DNA from: Phytohabitans kaempferiae
GTDB lineage: Bacteria; Actinomycetota; Actinomycetes; Mycobacteriales; Micromonosporaceae
Assembly: GCF_042433955.1 (NCBI RefSeq)
Contig: NZ_JBHLUH010000060.1
Span: 229,928-293,927 of the forward strand
Direction of reading: 5' to 3'
Length of the DNA: 64,000 bases
In this document: in pieces, positions 8,940-17,383 of the stretch
Layout of the letters: each line of letters begins with the position of its first letter
Numbering within the stretch: position 1 is the stretch's first letter
Program-made: the position numbers and the translations under genes
The notes under the pieces: generated by a model
Told to the model about the DNA's origin: nothing
Database searches by the model: none
What the model saw: only the letters and a program-made list of their open reading frames with translations

Positions 8940-10235
8940 TCAGGTGCTGGACGTGGCCACCTGTTGATGTGAGATGGTTCCCCGCAGGATCGTCGCGACA
9001 ACCCTGTGGGAAAACCGATGTCCGGCGAATGGCGTGTTGCCGCTGCGGCTAAACCGCTTGTCGGGATCGACTACCCAGTTGCCGCCGCTGTCGACGAGGC
9101 AGAGGTTCGCGGGCGCACCGACCTCCAACTGGCGACCGTGCAGATGGGCGATCCCGGCGATCGCGGCGGGACGGTGTGACATGCAGGCGGCGATGTCACC
9201 CCAGCTCATCGCGCCACCACTCAGCATCACCTCGGCGACGACGGCCAGAGCCGTCTCAAGTCCGGTCATGCCGACCGGGGCGGCGGTCCACTCCTGTGCC
9301 TTGTCCACCATGGGATGCGGTGCGTGGTCGGTGGCGACGACGTCTATCGTGCCGTCGGCGAGGGCGGCCCGCAGCGCGACGACGTCTTCGCGGCTGCGCA
9401 ACGGCGGGTTCACCTTGAACCTCGTGTCCGCTTCGGCGGTCCGGGCGTCGGTCAGCATGAGGTGGTGCGGCGTCACCTCGGCGGTGACCCTGATTCCTCG
9501 CTGCTTGGCCCAACGAATGACGTCGACGGTGCCGGCTGTGGAGACGTGACACACGTGTAGCCGAGCGCCGGCGTCGCGAGCCAGGAGGCAGTCCCGCGCC
9601 ACGATGACCTCTTCGCCGACGCTGGGCCACGGCTGTACGCCCAACAGGCGCGCTGCCTCCCCCGCGTTGGCCTGCCCAACGCCGGCCAGATCCTGGTCCT
9701 GCGCGTGTTGTGCCACGACACCGTCGAGGGCGGTCGCGCGCACGAGTGCGGAACGCATGATAACCGGGTCGGATACGCAACGCCCGTCGTCGGAGAAGAT
9801 CCGCACCCTTGCCCGCGACTGGGCCATGCCTTCGAGGTCGGCGATTTCGGTCCCCGCCAGCCCGAGAGTGACGGCCCCGACGGGCATCACGTCACAGTGA
9901 CCGTCGCGCCGGCCCAGGTCGTACACGTGCTCGACGCGTTGTGGTGTGTCGGCGACCGGGTCGGTGTTGGCCATGGCGTGGACCGCCGTGTATCCGCCCC
10001 CGGCGGCGGCGCGGGTGCCGGTGGACACGGTCTCGGCGACTTCGCGACCGGGCTCGCGCAGATGGGTATGCAGGTCGACGAGACCGGGCAGGGCGACGAG
10101 CCCGTCCGCGTCCAGCACCGCGTCGGCCCGCGTTCCCGGCAGCGAGCCCATCTCCACGATGATCCCGCCGCGGATGAGCAGATCGGCCGGGCGGCCGCCG
10201 AGGATGCGAGCGCCGGTGACGAGGAGGCTGCTCAC
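8940..10235 (-). CDS. Dihydroorotase-like cyclic amidohydrolase
   Basis: 431-aa metal-dependent amidohydrolase. It has the class I dihydroorotase signatures: HTH of DLHTHLREPG near residue 57, the FSDDGRCVSDP metal-Asp region, HVSTAGT and ATDHAPHP. It would open or close a cyclic ureide such as dihydroorotate, or a hydantoin or dihydropyrimidine relative. It is the last gene of the minus arm and overlaps the carbamoylase gene by 4 bases. Pairing with an N-carbamoyl hydrolase, with no other pyr genes present, points to ring-opening catabolism rather than UMP synthesis. Allantoinase or dihydropyrimidinase-like activity is possible. Confidence 0.8.
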   Translation of the reverse strand: MSSLLVTGARILGGRPADLLIRGGIIVEMGSLPGTRADAVLDADGLVALPGLVDLHTHLREPGREVAETVSTGTRAAAGGGYTAVHAMANTDPVADTPQRVEHVYDLGRRDGHCDVMPVGAVTLGLAGTEIADLEGMAQSRARVRIFSDDGRCVSDPVIMRSALVRATALDGVVAQHAQDQDLAGVGQANAGEAARLLGVQPWPSVGEEVIVARDCLLARDAGARLHVCHVSTAGTVDVIRWAKQRGIRVTAEVTPHHLMLTDARTAEADTRFKVNPPLRSREDVVALRAALADGTIDVVATDHAPHPMVDKAQEWTAAPVGMTGLETALAVVAEVMLSGGAMSWGDIAACMSHRPAAIAGIAHLHGRQLEVGAPANLCLVDSGGNWVVDPDKRFSRSGNTPFAGHRFSHRVVATILRGTISHQQVATSST

Positions 10236-11506
10236 GCGGCTCGCGCCGTCCGCACGCGAATGCTTCTCGACTTCGCGTCCATCAGCAGCATGCTGGCCGC
10301 CAGGGCGTCGATCCCGGCGACGATCTGGGCCGGCTCAGTCCACTCGGTGTGGACGTGGCTGAGGCCGGACCGGCTCGGTACGAAGATGAGAGCGCTGGGG
10401 ACGACAGCGTTAATCATCTGACAGTCGTGGCTGGCGCCGCTCGGCATCGTGCGATACGACAAGCCGAGGTCACGACACGCGCGTGTGGTCAGCTGCCGCA
10501 GGCGGGCCGGGAGCACGACCGGCGAAGTGTCGGCGAGCAGCCGCAGGTCGACGAGGACATCGCGACGGGCTCCGACCGACCGTGCCGCATCGATGATTTC
10601 AGCGGCGACGGCCCGCTGCCGATCGCTGTCCACGTCCCGCACGTCCACCGCGAACGTCACTGTCCCCGGGATCGTCGTTATGCTGCCCGGCTCCACGACC
10701 AGGCGGCCGACGGTGGCCCGGGTGCCTCGGCACTGCGGCCGGTTGGCCAGCTCCTCGACGGTGAGCACGACCTCGGCTGCGGCGGCGAGCGCGTCCGAGC
10801 GCAGGTGCATCGGCGTGCCGCCGGTGTGCGACGCCTGCCCCCGTACGGTCAACTCCAGCCGGGTGCTGCCGGAGACCACGTCAACGAGGCCGATGGACGT
10901 GCCTGCGGTCTCCAGCACCTGGCCCTGCTCGATGTGCAGCTCGACAAAGCCGGCCCAGTCCTTGCCGTCCCACGCCGCCTCCGCCAACCGGTCCGGTGAC
11001 AGGCCCACGGCGCGCATCGCGTCACCGAGCTTGACGCCGCCGGCGTCCTGTAGCTCGTCCAGCGCGGCCGTTGTCAACTGTCCCGCAGCGGCCTTGCTGC
11101 CGATACAAGCCTGACCGAAGCGGGCGCCCTCCTCGGCGGCGAACACCACGAACCGGAACGGATGCGCGTGCTCGATGCCCTCGCCCACCAGGCGCCGGGC
11201 CACCTCGACCGCCGCGACGACGCCGACGATGCCATCGAACCGGCCGGCCTCGGGCACGCTGTCGAGGTGGGAGCCGGTGCCGATTGCCGGTAACCCGGGG
11301 ACCTGACCCGCCCGCTCGGCGATGGTATTGCCCACCGGGTCGGTGTACACCTGCAGTCCGAGCTCCTCGAACCAGCCGGCCACCAGGCGGTGCGCCTCGC
11401 GCTCGCTCTCGGTGTACGCCAGGCGCGTCACCCCTGGACCCGAGCCGGTCGTTATCTGTGCGATGCGCTGCAGGCGCTGCCACACCTCGTCCGGGTCGTT
11501 TCTCAC
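10232..11506 (-). CDS. Zn-dependent N-carbamoyl-amino-acid hydrolase / hydantoinase-carbamoylase family amidase (M20)
   Basis: 424 aa. Family signatures are GTGSHLDSVPEAGRFDGIVG (metal His and Asp) near residue 78, AAEEGARFG (catalytic/metal Glu), ELHIEQGQVLE and the small lid-domain block GQASHTGGTPM. The family cleaves N-carbamoyl amino acids, ureidopropionate or allantoate to free amino acid, CO2 and ammonia. It overlaps both neighbours by 4 bases, so it is co-translated between the PRTase-like and dihydroorotase-like genes. It would act directly on the ring-opened product of the latter. Exact substrate is inferred only. Confidence 0.8.
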   Translation of the reverse strand: MRNDPDEVWQRLQRIAQITTGSGPGVTRLAYTESEREAHRLVAGWFEELGLQVYTDPVGNTIAERAGQVPGLPAIGTGSHLDSVPEAGRFDGIVGVVAAVEVARRLVGEGIEHAHPFRFVVFAAEEGARFGQACIGSKAAAGQLTTAALDELQDAGGVKLGDAMRAVGLSPDRLAEAAWDGKDWAGFVELHIEQGQVLETAGTSIGLVDVVSGSTRLELTVRGQASHTGGTPMHLRSDALAAAAEVVLTVEELANRPQCRGTRATVGRLVVEPGSITTIPGTVTFAVDVRDVDSDRQRAVAAEIIDAARSVGARRDVLVDLRLLADTSPVVLPARLRQLTTRACRDLGLSYRTMPSGASHDCQMINAVVPSALIFVPSRSGLSHVHTEWTEPAQIVAGIDALAASMLLMDAKSRSIRVRTARAA

Positions 11507-12519
11507 CGCGCCGCCTCCCCCTCGTGCAGGAATACGGCGTCGGCGGTGCCGGCGATCTCGGCGGTCACCGCGGGCGTGCGAACCAGACCCGCGACAGCAG
11601 CCAGCGTGGTCCCGGTCTGGGCGAGCAGCGCCGACAGTGGCACCAGCTCGCCGGGTGACTCGAAGGCGCAGGCGACCACCGCCACCCGGGCGGACGGTGG
11701 GAAGGTGCCGCTGAGGTAGAGCAAACCGGAGACCGACTCAAGGCGGACCACCGGCAAGCCCAGTTCGGCGGCCAGCACGAAGCCCAGTACGACGTCGTCC
11801 GGCCGCTCCCAGACCAGCAGGTGGCTGAGCTCCCGGTGACGCAGCAGGTCGCCGAGCGCGCGGCCCAAGCGGTGCGTGCACCTCGTGTCGGCCAGCAGGT
11901 CGAACCGCGGTGCTTGCCCGTTCCCGGCGAATCCCGCCATGGCGAGGTCATCGTCGACGGTGCCGTCCACGGGGCGTAGCGGGCGCAGGTCGTCAGCCGT
12001 CAGCACCGGGCGAAGCCGGTATCCCCCGGCGGCGACTACCTTCGCACCGCCACGCCCGAGATCCAGCGCGCACACCACAGTGTCCACCCGGGCACCCACC
12101 GCTCGGATCGCGTTCGCCGTGTCCCGGGCGGTGTTTCCGCTGAGGACGACATCCTCGATCACCAGCACCCGCTCGTCGGTGTGGATCTCACCGTCCACGA
12201 TGGAGTATCCGTCCGAGCCGGCCCCCGGGTGCAGTGTCGCGAAGGGCAGCCCAGTCGCGAGGGCGACCGCGGCGAGCAGCGGCGACGCGCGTCCGGCGAG
12301 CCGGTCGACGTCCGGCTCCACCAGCGCGGCCAGCTCGCTGGCGAGCCGGCGCAGGATACTGGGCCTGGTGAGAAAACTCGCGGTGTGCAGGTACCAGTCG
12401 GGCTGGCCGTCCTCGATGCCGGCGCCGGCGGCCAGCAAATCGTGCGCGAGCTCCCGGCGGTGACCGGCGTCGTCCTGCTTACGCAAGGTGTATTGGAGTT
12501 GGCCAAGCATCGGTTCCAT
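11503..12519 (-). CDS. Orotate-phosphoribosyltransferase-like protein with a second, degenerate PRTase-like half
   Basis: 338 aa. The N-terminal half carries a type I phosphoribosyltransferase PRPP loop, RVLVIEDVVLSGNTARDTAN, near residue 130. It also has an OPRT-like N-terminus (HDLLAAGAGI, then WYLHTASFLTRPSILRRLAS). The C-terminal half (about 200-330: DDVVLGFVLAAELGLPVVRL, then ARVAVVACAFESPGELVPLS) looks like a second PRTase fold without an intact PRPP loop. It is first in the overlapping trio after the regulator. It may ribosylate or bind an orotate-like base or serve as a sensor. Biosynthetic PyrE is usually about 180-220 aa, so this is not an ordinary PyrE. Confidence 0.65.
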   Translation of the reverse strand: MEPMLGQLQYTLRKQDDAGHRRELAHDLLAAGAGIEDGQPDWYLHTASFLTRPSILRRLASELAALVEPDVDRLAGRASPLLAAVALATGLPFATLHPGAGSDGYSIVDGEIHTDERVLVIEDVVLSGNTARDTANAIRAVGARVDTVVCALDLGRGGAKVVAAGGYRLRPVLTADDLRPLRPVDGTVDDDLAMAGFAGNGQAPRFDLLADTRCTHRLGRALGDLLRHRELSHLLVWERPDDVVLGFVLAAELGLPVVRLESVSGLLYLSGTFPPSARVAVVACAFESPGELVPLSALLAQTGTTLAAVAGLVRTPAVTAEIAGTADAVFLHEGEAAR

Positions 12520-12556
12520 CCTTTGAAAGGTGCGTGCGCGCCCGGGGTGGGCGCGG

Positions 12557-13354
12557 TCAGTCGGCCGCGGCGGCGACCTCGACCGAGGTCCGCCGGGAGG
12601 GGACCGGGTGTGGCCGGCGCATGCCGTCGTGGATCCGGCGGGCGGTGCGCCGGACCGCCTCGATCACGGCGGACCGGCTCTCCAGTGTGGAGATGCGGTC
12701 CGCGGGTGCGGCCAGGGTGACCGCGCCGAGGATCGCGCCCGAACCGTCGAAGACCGGTGCGGCCGCCGCCCAGACCCGGTCGTCAAGCTCGTCGTCGCAG
12801 ACGTCGTATCCGCGCTTGCGCACCTGCTCGAGATGCTCCAGCACGTCGTCGATGGTCTGCGGGGTGCCGGTGGTGTAGCGGGTCATCCGTTGGTTGCCGA
12901 GCAGCGCGTATATATCCGACTCGTCGAGGAAGGCCAGAATCGCCCGCGCTGACGCCGCCGCGTGCCAGGGCAGGTGGTGTCCGGTGTAGACGGATAGGCG
13001 GAGAGGGCGGCGGCTCTCCACCATGCTCACGCAGACGGCCCGGTCGCTGATCCGCTCGGTGAGGAACACGGTTTCGTCGAACCGGTGCCCTAGCTCGCGC
13101 AGGTATTGGTCGGCCAGCTCGGGCAGGCGGTGCGGGCGGCCGCCGACGGCGAGGTCGAGCAGTCCGGGCCCGGCGAAGTAGCGCCGGGTGGTGCTGTCCC
13201 GGGACAGGTAGCCCTCCTCCGTGAGCACGGCGAGGAGGCGATGGATGGTCGCCGGTGCCAGCTCCAGCTCGGCGCTGAGATCTGCCAGGGACTTACCGTC
13301 GTCGGCGGCGGCGACGGTGCGCAAGACCGTCAACGCCCGGACTACGACCTGCAT
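12557..13354 (-). CDS. IclR-family transcriptional regulator
   Basis: 265 aa from the ATG at 13354 (MQVVVRALTVLRTV). The longer upstream frame overlaps the Dabb gene and is not used. It has an N-terminal winged helix-turn-helix (KSLADLSAELELAPATIHRL) and a C-terminal effector domain (HLPWHAAASARAILAFL, then YDVCDDELDDRVWAAAAPVF and ILGAVTLAAP). It heads the minus arm of the island and is the natural candidate to sense the imported compound and control both arms. Palindromic sequences lie directly upstream, and a related element lies before the divergent ABC importer. Confidence 0.85.
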   Translation of the reverse strand: MQVVVRALTVLRTVAAADDGKSLADLSAELELAPATIHRLLAVLTEEGYLSRDSTTRRYFAGPGLLDLAVGGRPHRLPELADQYLRELGHRFDETVFLTERISDRAVCVSMVESRRPLRLSVYTGHHLPWHAAASARAILAFLDESDIYALLGNQRMTRYTTGTPQTIDDVLEHLEQVRKRGYDVCDDELDDRVWAAAAPVFDGSGAILGAVTLAAPADRISTLESRSAVIEAVRRTARRIHDGMRRPHPVPSRRTSVEVAAAAD

Positions 13355-13360
13355 GTGCGT

Positions 13361-13399
13361 CCTTCCGTGACACGGAAGGTCAACTTCCGCATTATGGAA
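13361..13399. promoter_or_regulatory. Two adjacent palindromes before the IclR gene (putative autoregulatory operators)
   Basis: 13361-13379 is a perfect inverted repeat, CCTTCCGT-GAC-ACGGAAGG. 13385-13399 is TTCC-N7-GGAA (TTCCGCATTATGGAA). Both sit between the Dabb stop and the IclR start. IclR proteins bind short palindromes of this size. The sequence ATGGAATTT at the edge of the second palindrome recurs in the promoter region of the divergent importer operon near 13897. Confidence 0.45.
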
Positions 13400-13400
13400 T

Positions 13401-13754
13401 TTACAACGAGGACTCATCCTCGCTACGACGATGACCACCGTCAAGTGTGGAGTCCGCGGGTAGCAGCGGATACTGCACGCGCACGGTCTCGGCCACCACC
13501 GCTCGCACGTGGTCCCGTACGAGAGCAAGGTGCGCAGGGTGGGCCTTGTAGGCGTCGAAGCCGGCCTGGTCCGCGAAGTCGAGGATCAACGCCGCGTCCC
13601 GGTTGCCCGCCTGGCACCCCATGTCGAAGCCGCAGGACACCTGCCGAATCGAGGGGATTTGCCCGGGCAGCCGGGCCAGCGCAGCAAGAAACTCCGTTCG
13701 CCGGGTCATCGATGCCGCTTCATGGAAGCGAAACAGCGCCACATGACGGAACAC
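13401..13754 (-). CDS. Stress-responsive alpha/beta-barrel (Dabb) domain protein
   Basis: 117 aa starting at GTG 13754, which is preceded by AGGAGA at good spacing (VFRHVALFRFHEAAS). The Dabb ferredoxin-like fold is indicated by RHVALFRFHE at the N-terminus, SCGFDMGC...RDAALILDFAD in the middle and FDAYKAHPAHLALVRDHVRA near the end. Such dimeric barrels are small binding proteins or cofactorless enzymes (olivetolic-acid-cyclase or dehalogenase-like). It is the first gene of the minus arm, immediately before the IclR gene. A role in handling an intermediate of the island pathway is inferred from context only. Confidence 0.75.
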   Translation of the reverse strand: MFRHVALFRFHEAASMTRRTEFLAALARLPGQIPSIRQVSCGFDMGCQAGNRDAALILDFADQAGFDAYKAHPAHLALVRDHVRAVVAETVRVQYPLLPADSTLDGGHRRSEDESSL

Positions 13755-13831
13755 CCTGGTCTCCTCTCTCCCAGCGACCCGCAGCACGTCGCACCGCCTG
13801 GCGAGATTCCCAAGTCAGGGCCTAGATCACC

Positions 13832-13908
13832 CCTTGACAGCCGCGAGCCGGGCTCACCATACTCCATTTTCATCACACGAAACTGATTTTCTCCACATGG
13901 AATTTTCC
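13832..13908 (+). promoter_or_regulatory. Putative promoter and operator of the importer operon
   Basis: TTGACA at 13832-13837 and CATACT at 13856-13861 (18-bp spacing) form a reasonable sigma-70-like promoter facing the substrate-binding-protein gene. Downstream, 13889-13908 contains TTC-N8-GAA and GGAATTTTCC and shares ATGGAATTT with the palindrome upstream of the IclR gene. This is consistent with repression by that regulator. Confidence 0.4.
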
Positions 13909-13938
13909 GGCCCGCTGGATGCCGAAAAGGGGTCCTAC

Positions 13939-14901
13939 ATGCGTCTGAAAGGCATGCTCCCGGTCGCCGTCACCGCAGCGCTGTTGTTGAGCGCCTGCGG
14001 CGATGACGCCTCAACCGCCACGGTCCCCGAAGGGGGGACCATCAAGGTCGGCATCGAGGCCCCGTGGGACCTCGCCTACGTGCCGACGTCGCTGGCTATC
14101 GACAAGATGAAGGCCAAGGGCTACACGCTGGAAGCGGTGCAGTTCTCCGAGCCCGACGCGATGGCTCAGGCGTTGCAGTCCGGCCAGATCGACGTCGCTA
14201 CCAACAGTGCCGGCCAAGTGCTATCAGCCATCGACGCCGGGCTGCCGGTCAAGGCGTTCCTCGGCCTCACCGATCCCACCTTCGTCATGGTCGCCAAAGC
14301 GGAGCTGTCCACCTGCGCCTCCCTGAATGGCAAGAGGGTCGCCGTGCAGGGACAGGCGGACTTCATCGCGGCCTCCACCGCACAGTGGTTGGCCAAGAAC
14401 TGCCCTGGCACCAAGCCGGACATCGTGGTAATCCCAGGATCCGAGAACCGGGCCGCCGCCCTGCTGGCCGGCCAGATCGACGCCTCAGGCCTGCACATCT
14501 TGCGCTTCCGGCAACTGCAGAAGGAGCAGCCGGGCAAGTTCGTCGCGATCGACGGCTTCGGCGCGCCGGAGAAGGTCACGTCCGGATGGTTCTACGCCAA
14601 GACCGAGTGGCTGGACAACAACAAGGATCTCGTCAAGACCTTCGTCGACGCGTACAGCGAGACCGTGGACGACATCTATGCCAACCCGGAGAGCATCCAG
14701 GATCGCGCTGTCCAGCTCATCCCGGACGTCGACCCGACCCTGCTGCGTGAGGTCGTCGGTGAGTGGGCCGAGCTGAAGGCGTGGCCAGCCAAGGAAGGCG
14801 TGCAGCGGGACGTCTTCGACGCGACGCTCACCTTCTACAAGGGATTCACCACCTACAAGAACGTCAGCGGCTACGAGCAGAGCATCTATCCGCCCAGCTG
14901 A
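13939..14901 (+). CDS. ABC transporter substrate-binding lipoprotein (NMT1/taurine type)
   Basis: 320 aa from ATG 13939, with AAGGGG upstream. It has a lipoprotein signal (PVAVTAALLLSAC, lipidated Cys20). The mature part has the NMT1/SsuA pattern: GTIKVGIEAPWDLAYVPTSL, then DAMAQALQSGQIDVATNSAG and LNGKRVAVQGQADFIAASTA. It captures a small organic solute outside the membrane for the two permeases encoded next. Family ligands include sulfonates, pyrimidines (ThiY, RutG-unrelated importers) and aromatic acids. It is the first gene of the plus arm. Confidence 0.85.
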   Translation: MRLKGMLPVAVTAALLLSACGDDASTATVPEGGTIKVGIEAPWDLAYVPTSLAIDKMKAKGYTLEAVQFSEPDAMAQALQSGQIDVATNSAGQVLSAIDAGLPVKAFLGLTDPTFVMVAKAELSTCASLNGKRVAVQGQADFIAASTAQWLAKNCPGTKPDIVVIPGSENRAAALLAGQIDASGLHILRFRQLQKEQPGKFVAIDGFGAPEKVTSGWFYAKTEWLDNNKDLVKTFVDAYSETVDDIYANPESIQDRAVQLIPDVDPTLLREVVGEWAELKAWPAKEGVQRDVFDATLTFYKGFTTYKNVSGYEQSIYPPS

Positions 14902-14947
14902 CGTACGAACGGACAGTGACCGGCCAGCGGACAACGAAGGGACGACC

Positions 14948-15739
14948 GTGCGAAACGGACCATTGGCGGTCCCACCTGCCGCCCGCACCCAGTCAATGGG
15001 CAGGGTCGCGCTGCGGTTGGGCTTCCTCGCCATCGTGCTGGCCGTCTGGCAGATCGGTGGCGACGACTCGACCCGGCTCGGGCTACCCACCCTTACTCGC
15101 ACGCTGTCCTCGGCCTTGGACCTGACGACGACAGGTGAGTTACCCCGCGGCCTGGCGCAGAGCAATCTGGCCATGGTCGCGGGCTACCTGCTGGCCCTGC
15201 TGGTCGCGGTGCCGCTCGGGCTGGCGATGGGAAGCCTCGGCTGGGTCGGCCGACTCACCCGCCCGTACCTGGTCGCCCTCATCGCCATTCCGATGATCGC
15301 GATCCTCCCCCTCATCCAGGCAATCTTCGGCCTCGGACTGGGCTCCCGGATCGTCGTGGTGTTTCTGTTCGCGTTCGTCTACATCGCACTCAACGCCGAG
15401 GTCGGCGCCCGCACCGTACCCCCGCAGCTGCGGGAGATGGCACACAGCTTTGGCGCCAGCCGGAGCCAGGTGCTACGCACCGTGGTCCTGCCGCACGCGT
15501 TTCCGGTGATCATGGCGGGGGCCCGGCTCGGCCTGGGCCGCGCCATCACCGGCATGGTCCTGGCGGAGCTGTTCCTCGTCAGCTCCGGCATCGGCAGCGT
15601 GCTGTCGTTCTACCGGACCCGCTTCGACAGCGGAGCCGTCTTCGCCATCATCCTCGCCCTAGTACTTGAGGGAGTCGTCATCATGGCCCTTGCACGCATG
15701 CTGGAGCGCCGCCTCGTCCGGCATGGAGACGGCCGGTGA
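14948..15739 (+). CDS. ABC transporter permease (SsuC/TauC-like), first of two
   Basis: 263 aa, GTG start with AAGGGA upstream. It has about six membrane segments, for example MVAGYLLALLVAVPLGLAMG, LVALIAIPMIAILPLIQAIF and IVVVFLFAFVYIAL. The EAA loop (EMAHSFGASRSQVLRTVVLP) contacts the ATPase. It overlaps the ATPase start by 4 bases. It partners with the second permease at 16527 as a heterodimeric channel. Tandem, non-identical permeases of this family are seen in pyrimidine and riboflavin-precursor importers, as well as in unassigned systems. Confidence 0.85.
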   Translation: MRNGPLAVPPAARTQSMGRVALRLGFLAIVLAVWQIGGDDSTRLGLPTLTRTLSSALDLTTTGELPRGLAQSNLAMVAGYLLALLVAVPLGLAMGSLGWVGRLTRPYLVALIAIPMIAILPLIQAIFGLGLGSRIVVVFLFAFVYIALNAEVGARTVPPQLREMAHSFGASRSQVLRTVVLPHAFPVIMAGARLGLGRAITGMVLAELFLVSSGIGSVLSFYRTRFDSGAVFAIILALVLEGVVIMALARMLERRLVRHGDGR

Positions 15740-16530
15740 GCGGCGGGACGGCCATCGAGCTGCGCGGCGTCGGCAAGCTCTACCACGACGAAACCTCCGG
15801 CCGGCAGGTCCACGCGCTGTCCGAGGTGGACCTGACGGTACGCACCGGTGAGTTCGTGTCGCTGATCGGCCCCAGTGGCTGCGGCAAGACGACCCTGCTG
15901 AAGATCCTGGACGGGTTGCTGCCCCACGATCAGGGCGAGGTACTGATCAACGGAGCCCGTTCGACCGGCCCGGGTCCGGAGCGCGCCATGGTCTTCCAGT
16001 CCTTCGCGCTGCTGCCGTGGCTGAATGTCTACGACAACATCGCCTTCGGGCTGAGGATACGCGGTGTCACCGGCAAGCAGGCCGAGGCGACGGTGCGCCA
16101 CTACATGGACATGGTGGGCCTGCGCGGGTTCGCCGACAGCTACCCGGCCCAGCTCTCCGGTGGCATGCAGCAGCGGGTGGGTATCGCCCGCGCGCTCGCC
16201 GTCAACCCCGCGATCCTGCTCATGGACGAACCGTTCGGCTCGCTCGACGCGCAGACCCGCAACCTGCTGCAGGTCGACCTGGAACGGATCTACGAAGCCG
16301 ACAACAAGACGGTCGTCTTCGTCACCCATGCCATGGACGAGGCTGTCTTCCTGTCCGACCGCATCGTCATCATGAGTCCACGGCCGGGTCGCATCCACGA
16401 GCTCATCGACGTGGACCTGCCCCGCCCGCGCAACGACGAGACCCGGCGCGACCCACGCTTCATCGAACTCTCCTCCTACGTGTGGGACACCCTGCGCGGG
16501 ATGATCGTCCGGGAGCCGGCACGGCCATGA
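15736..16530 (+). CDS. ABC transporter ATP-binding protein (SsuB/TauB-like)
   Basis: 264 aa, GTG start overlapping the permease stop. All nucleotide-binding motifs are intact: Walker A GPSGCGKTT near residue 42, Q-loop MVFQSFALLPW, signature LSGGMQQR, Walker B ILLMDEPFGSLD and the switch His of VTHAMDEA. It powers import of the solute bound by the lipoprotein. Its stop overlaps the ATG of the second permease, so all three are co-translated. Confidence 0.9.
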   Translation: MSGGTAIELRGVGKLYHDETSGRQVHALSEVDLTVRTGEFVSLIGPSGCGKTTLLKILDGLLPHDQGEVLINGARSTGPGPERAMVFQSFALLPWLNVYDNIAFGLRIRGVTGKQAEATVRHYMDMVGLRGFADSYPAQLSGGMQQRVGIARALAVNPAILLMDEPFGSLDAQTRNLLQVDLERIYEADNKTVVFVTHAMDEAVFLSDRIVIMSPRPGRIHELIDVDLPRPRNDETRRDPRFIELSSYVWDTLRGMIVREPARP

Positions 16531-17339
16531 CGACCACCGCAGAGCAGACCGGCACCCGCCAGGACGCCGCGCCGGCCGCGCCCGCCGCGCCGCGCTGGCA
16601 CGAGCACCTGCCGTCCATCGCCACCCTGCTCGGCCTCGCGGTCGTCTGGGAGATCGCCGGCCACACCCTCGACTACGCCTACCTGCCGCCGCTCAGCGAC
16701 GTCTTCGTCCGCCTGTGGGAGCTCGTACTCGACGGCACCATCCCCCGCGAACTTGGCGCGAGCCTCACCGCGCTGGCCGTCGGCATGCTGATCGCGGTGG
16801 TCGCCGGCGTCCTCATCGGCCTGCTCATGGGTGCGTTCCCCCTGGTCAGATACACGCTCGACGTGTACGTCGACGCGGTGATGGTGGCGCCGGTGGTGGC
16901 GTTCGTACCACTGTTCATCCTGCTGTTCGGCCTGGGCTTCCAGACGCGGGTCGCCACAGTGGTCCTGTTCGCGATCTGCCCGATCATCGTCAACACGGCC
17001 GCCGGTGTGCGCAGCGTCGACCGCAATCTGGTGACGATGGCCCGCTCGTTCCAGGCCACACCGGCACAGACGTTCTGGCAGGTTCAGCTCCCCATGGCGT
17101 GGGGACACGTCCAGGCCGGACTTCGCCTCGGCGTGGCCCGCGGCGTGGACGGCGTCATCACCGGTGAGGTGCTCATCGCGGTCGTCGGACTCGGGGGCCT
17201 GATCACCCGGTTCGGCGACGCGTTCAGCATGGACCGTCTCTACGCCGTCGTGTTCGTCATCGTCGCGCTCGTCGTGCTCTCCACGCGCCTGGTCGACCTC
17301 GCCGGCCGGCTGCTCGTGCGCGGACGGCACGAACGATAG
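16527..17339 (+). CDS. ABC transporter permease (SsuC/TauC-like), second of two
   Basis: 270 aa. The start at ATG 16527 overlaps the ATPase stop; an Ala/Pro-rich cytoplasmic N-terminus precedes the first membrane segment (IATLLGLAVVWEIAG). The remaining segments include SLTALAVGMLIAVVAGVLIG and VAPVVAFVPLFILLFGLG, plus an EAA loop (TMARSFQATPAQTFWQVQLP). It ends in a basic tail. It completes the importer as the partner of the permease at 14948. Confidence 0.85.
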   Translation: MTTTAEQTGTRQDAAPAAPAAPRWHEHLPSIATLLGLAVVWEIAGHTLDYAYLPPLSDVFVRLWELVLDGTIPRELGASLTALAVGMLIAVVAGVLIGLLMGAFPLVRYTLDVYVDAVMVAPVVAFVPLFILLFGLGFQTRVATVVLFAICPIIVNTAAGVRSVDRNLVTMARSFQATPAQTFWQVQLPMAWGHVQAGLRLGVARGVDGVITGEVLIAVVGLGGLITRFGDAFSMDRLYAVVFVIVALVVLSTRLVDLAGRLLVRGRHER

Positions 17340-17383
17340 CCCGCAACCGACCACCTCTCCGTAACCCCACCGCAAGGAGAACG

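Noticed and set aside
8940..12519. Housekeeping pyrimidine biosynthesis operon (pyrC/pyrE)
   Set aside because: No pyrB, carA/B, pyrD or pyrF is present. The PRTase-like protein is too long and fused, and an N-carbamoyl hydrolase and IclR regulator fit catabolism better.
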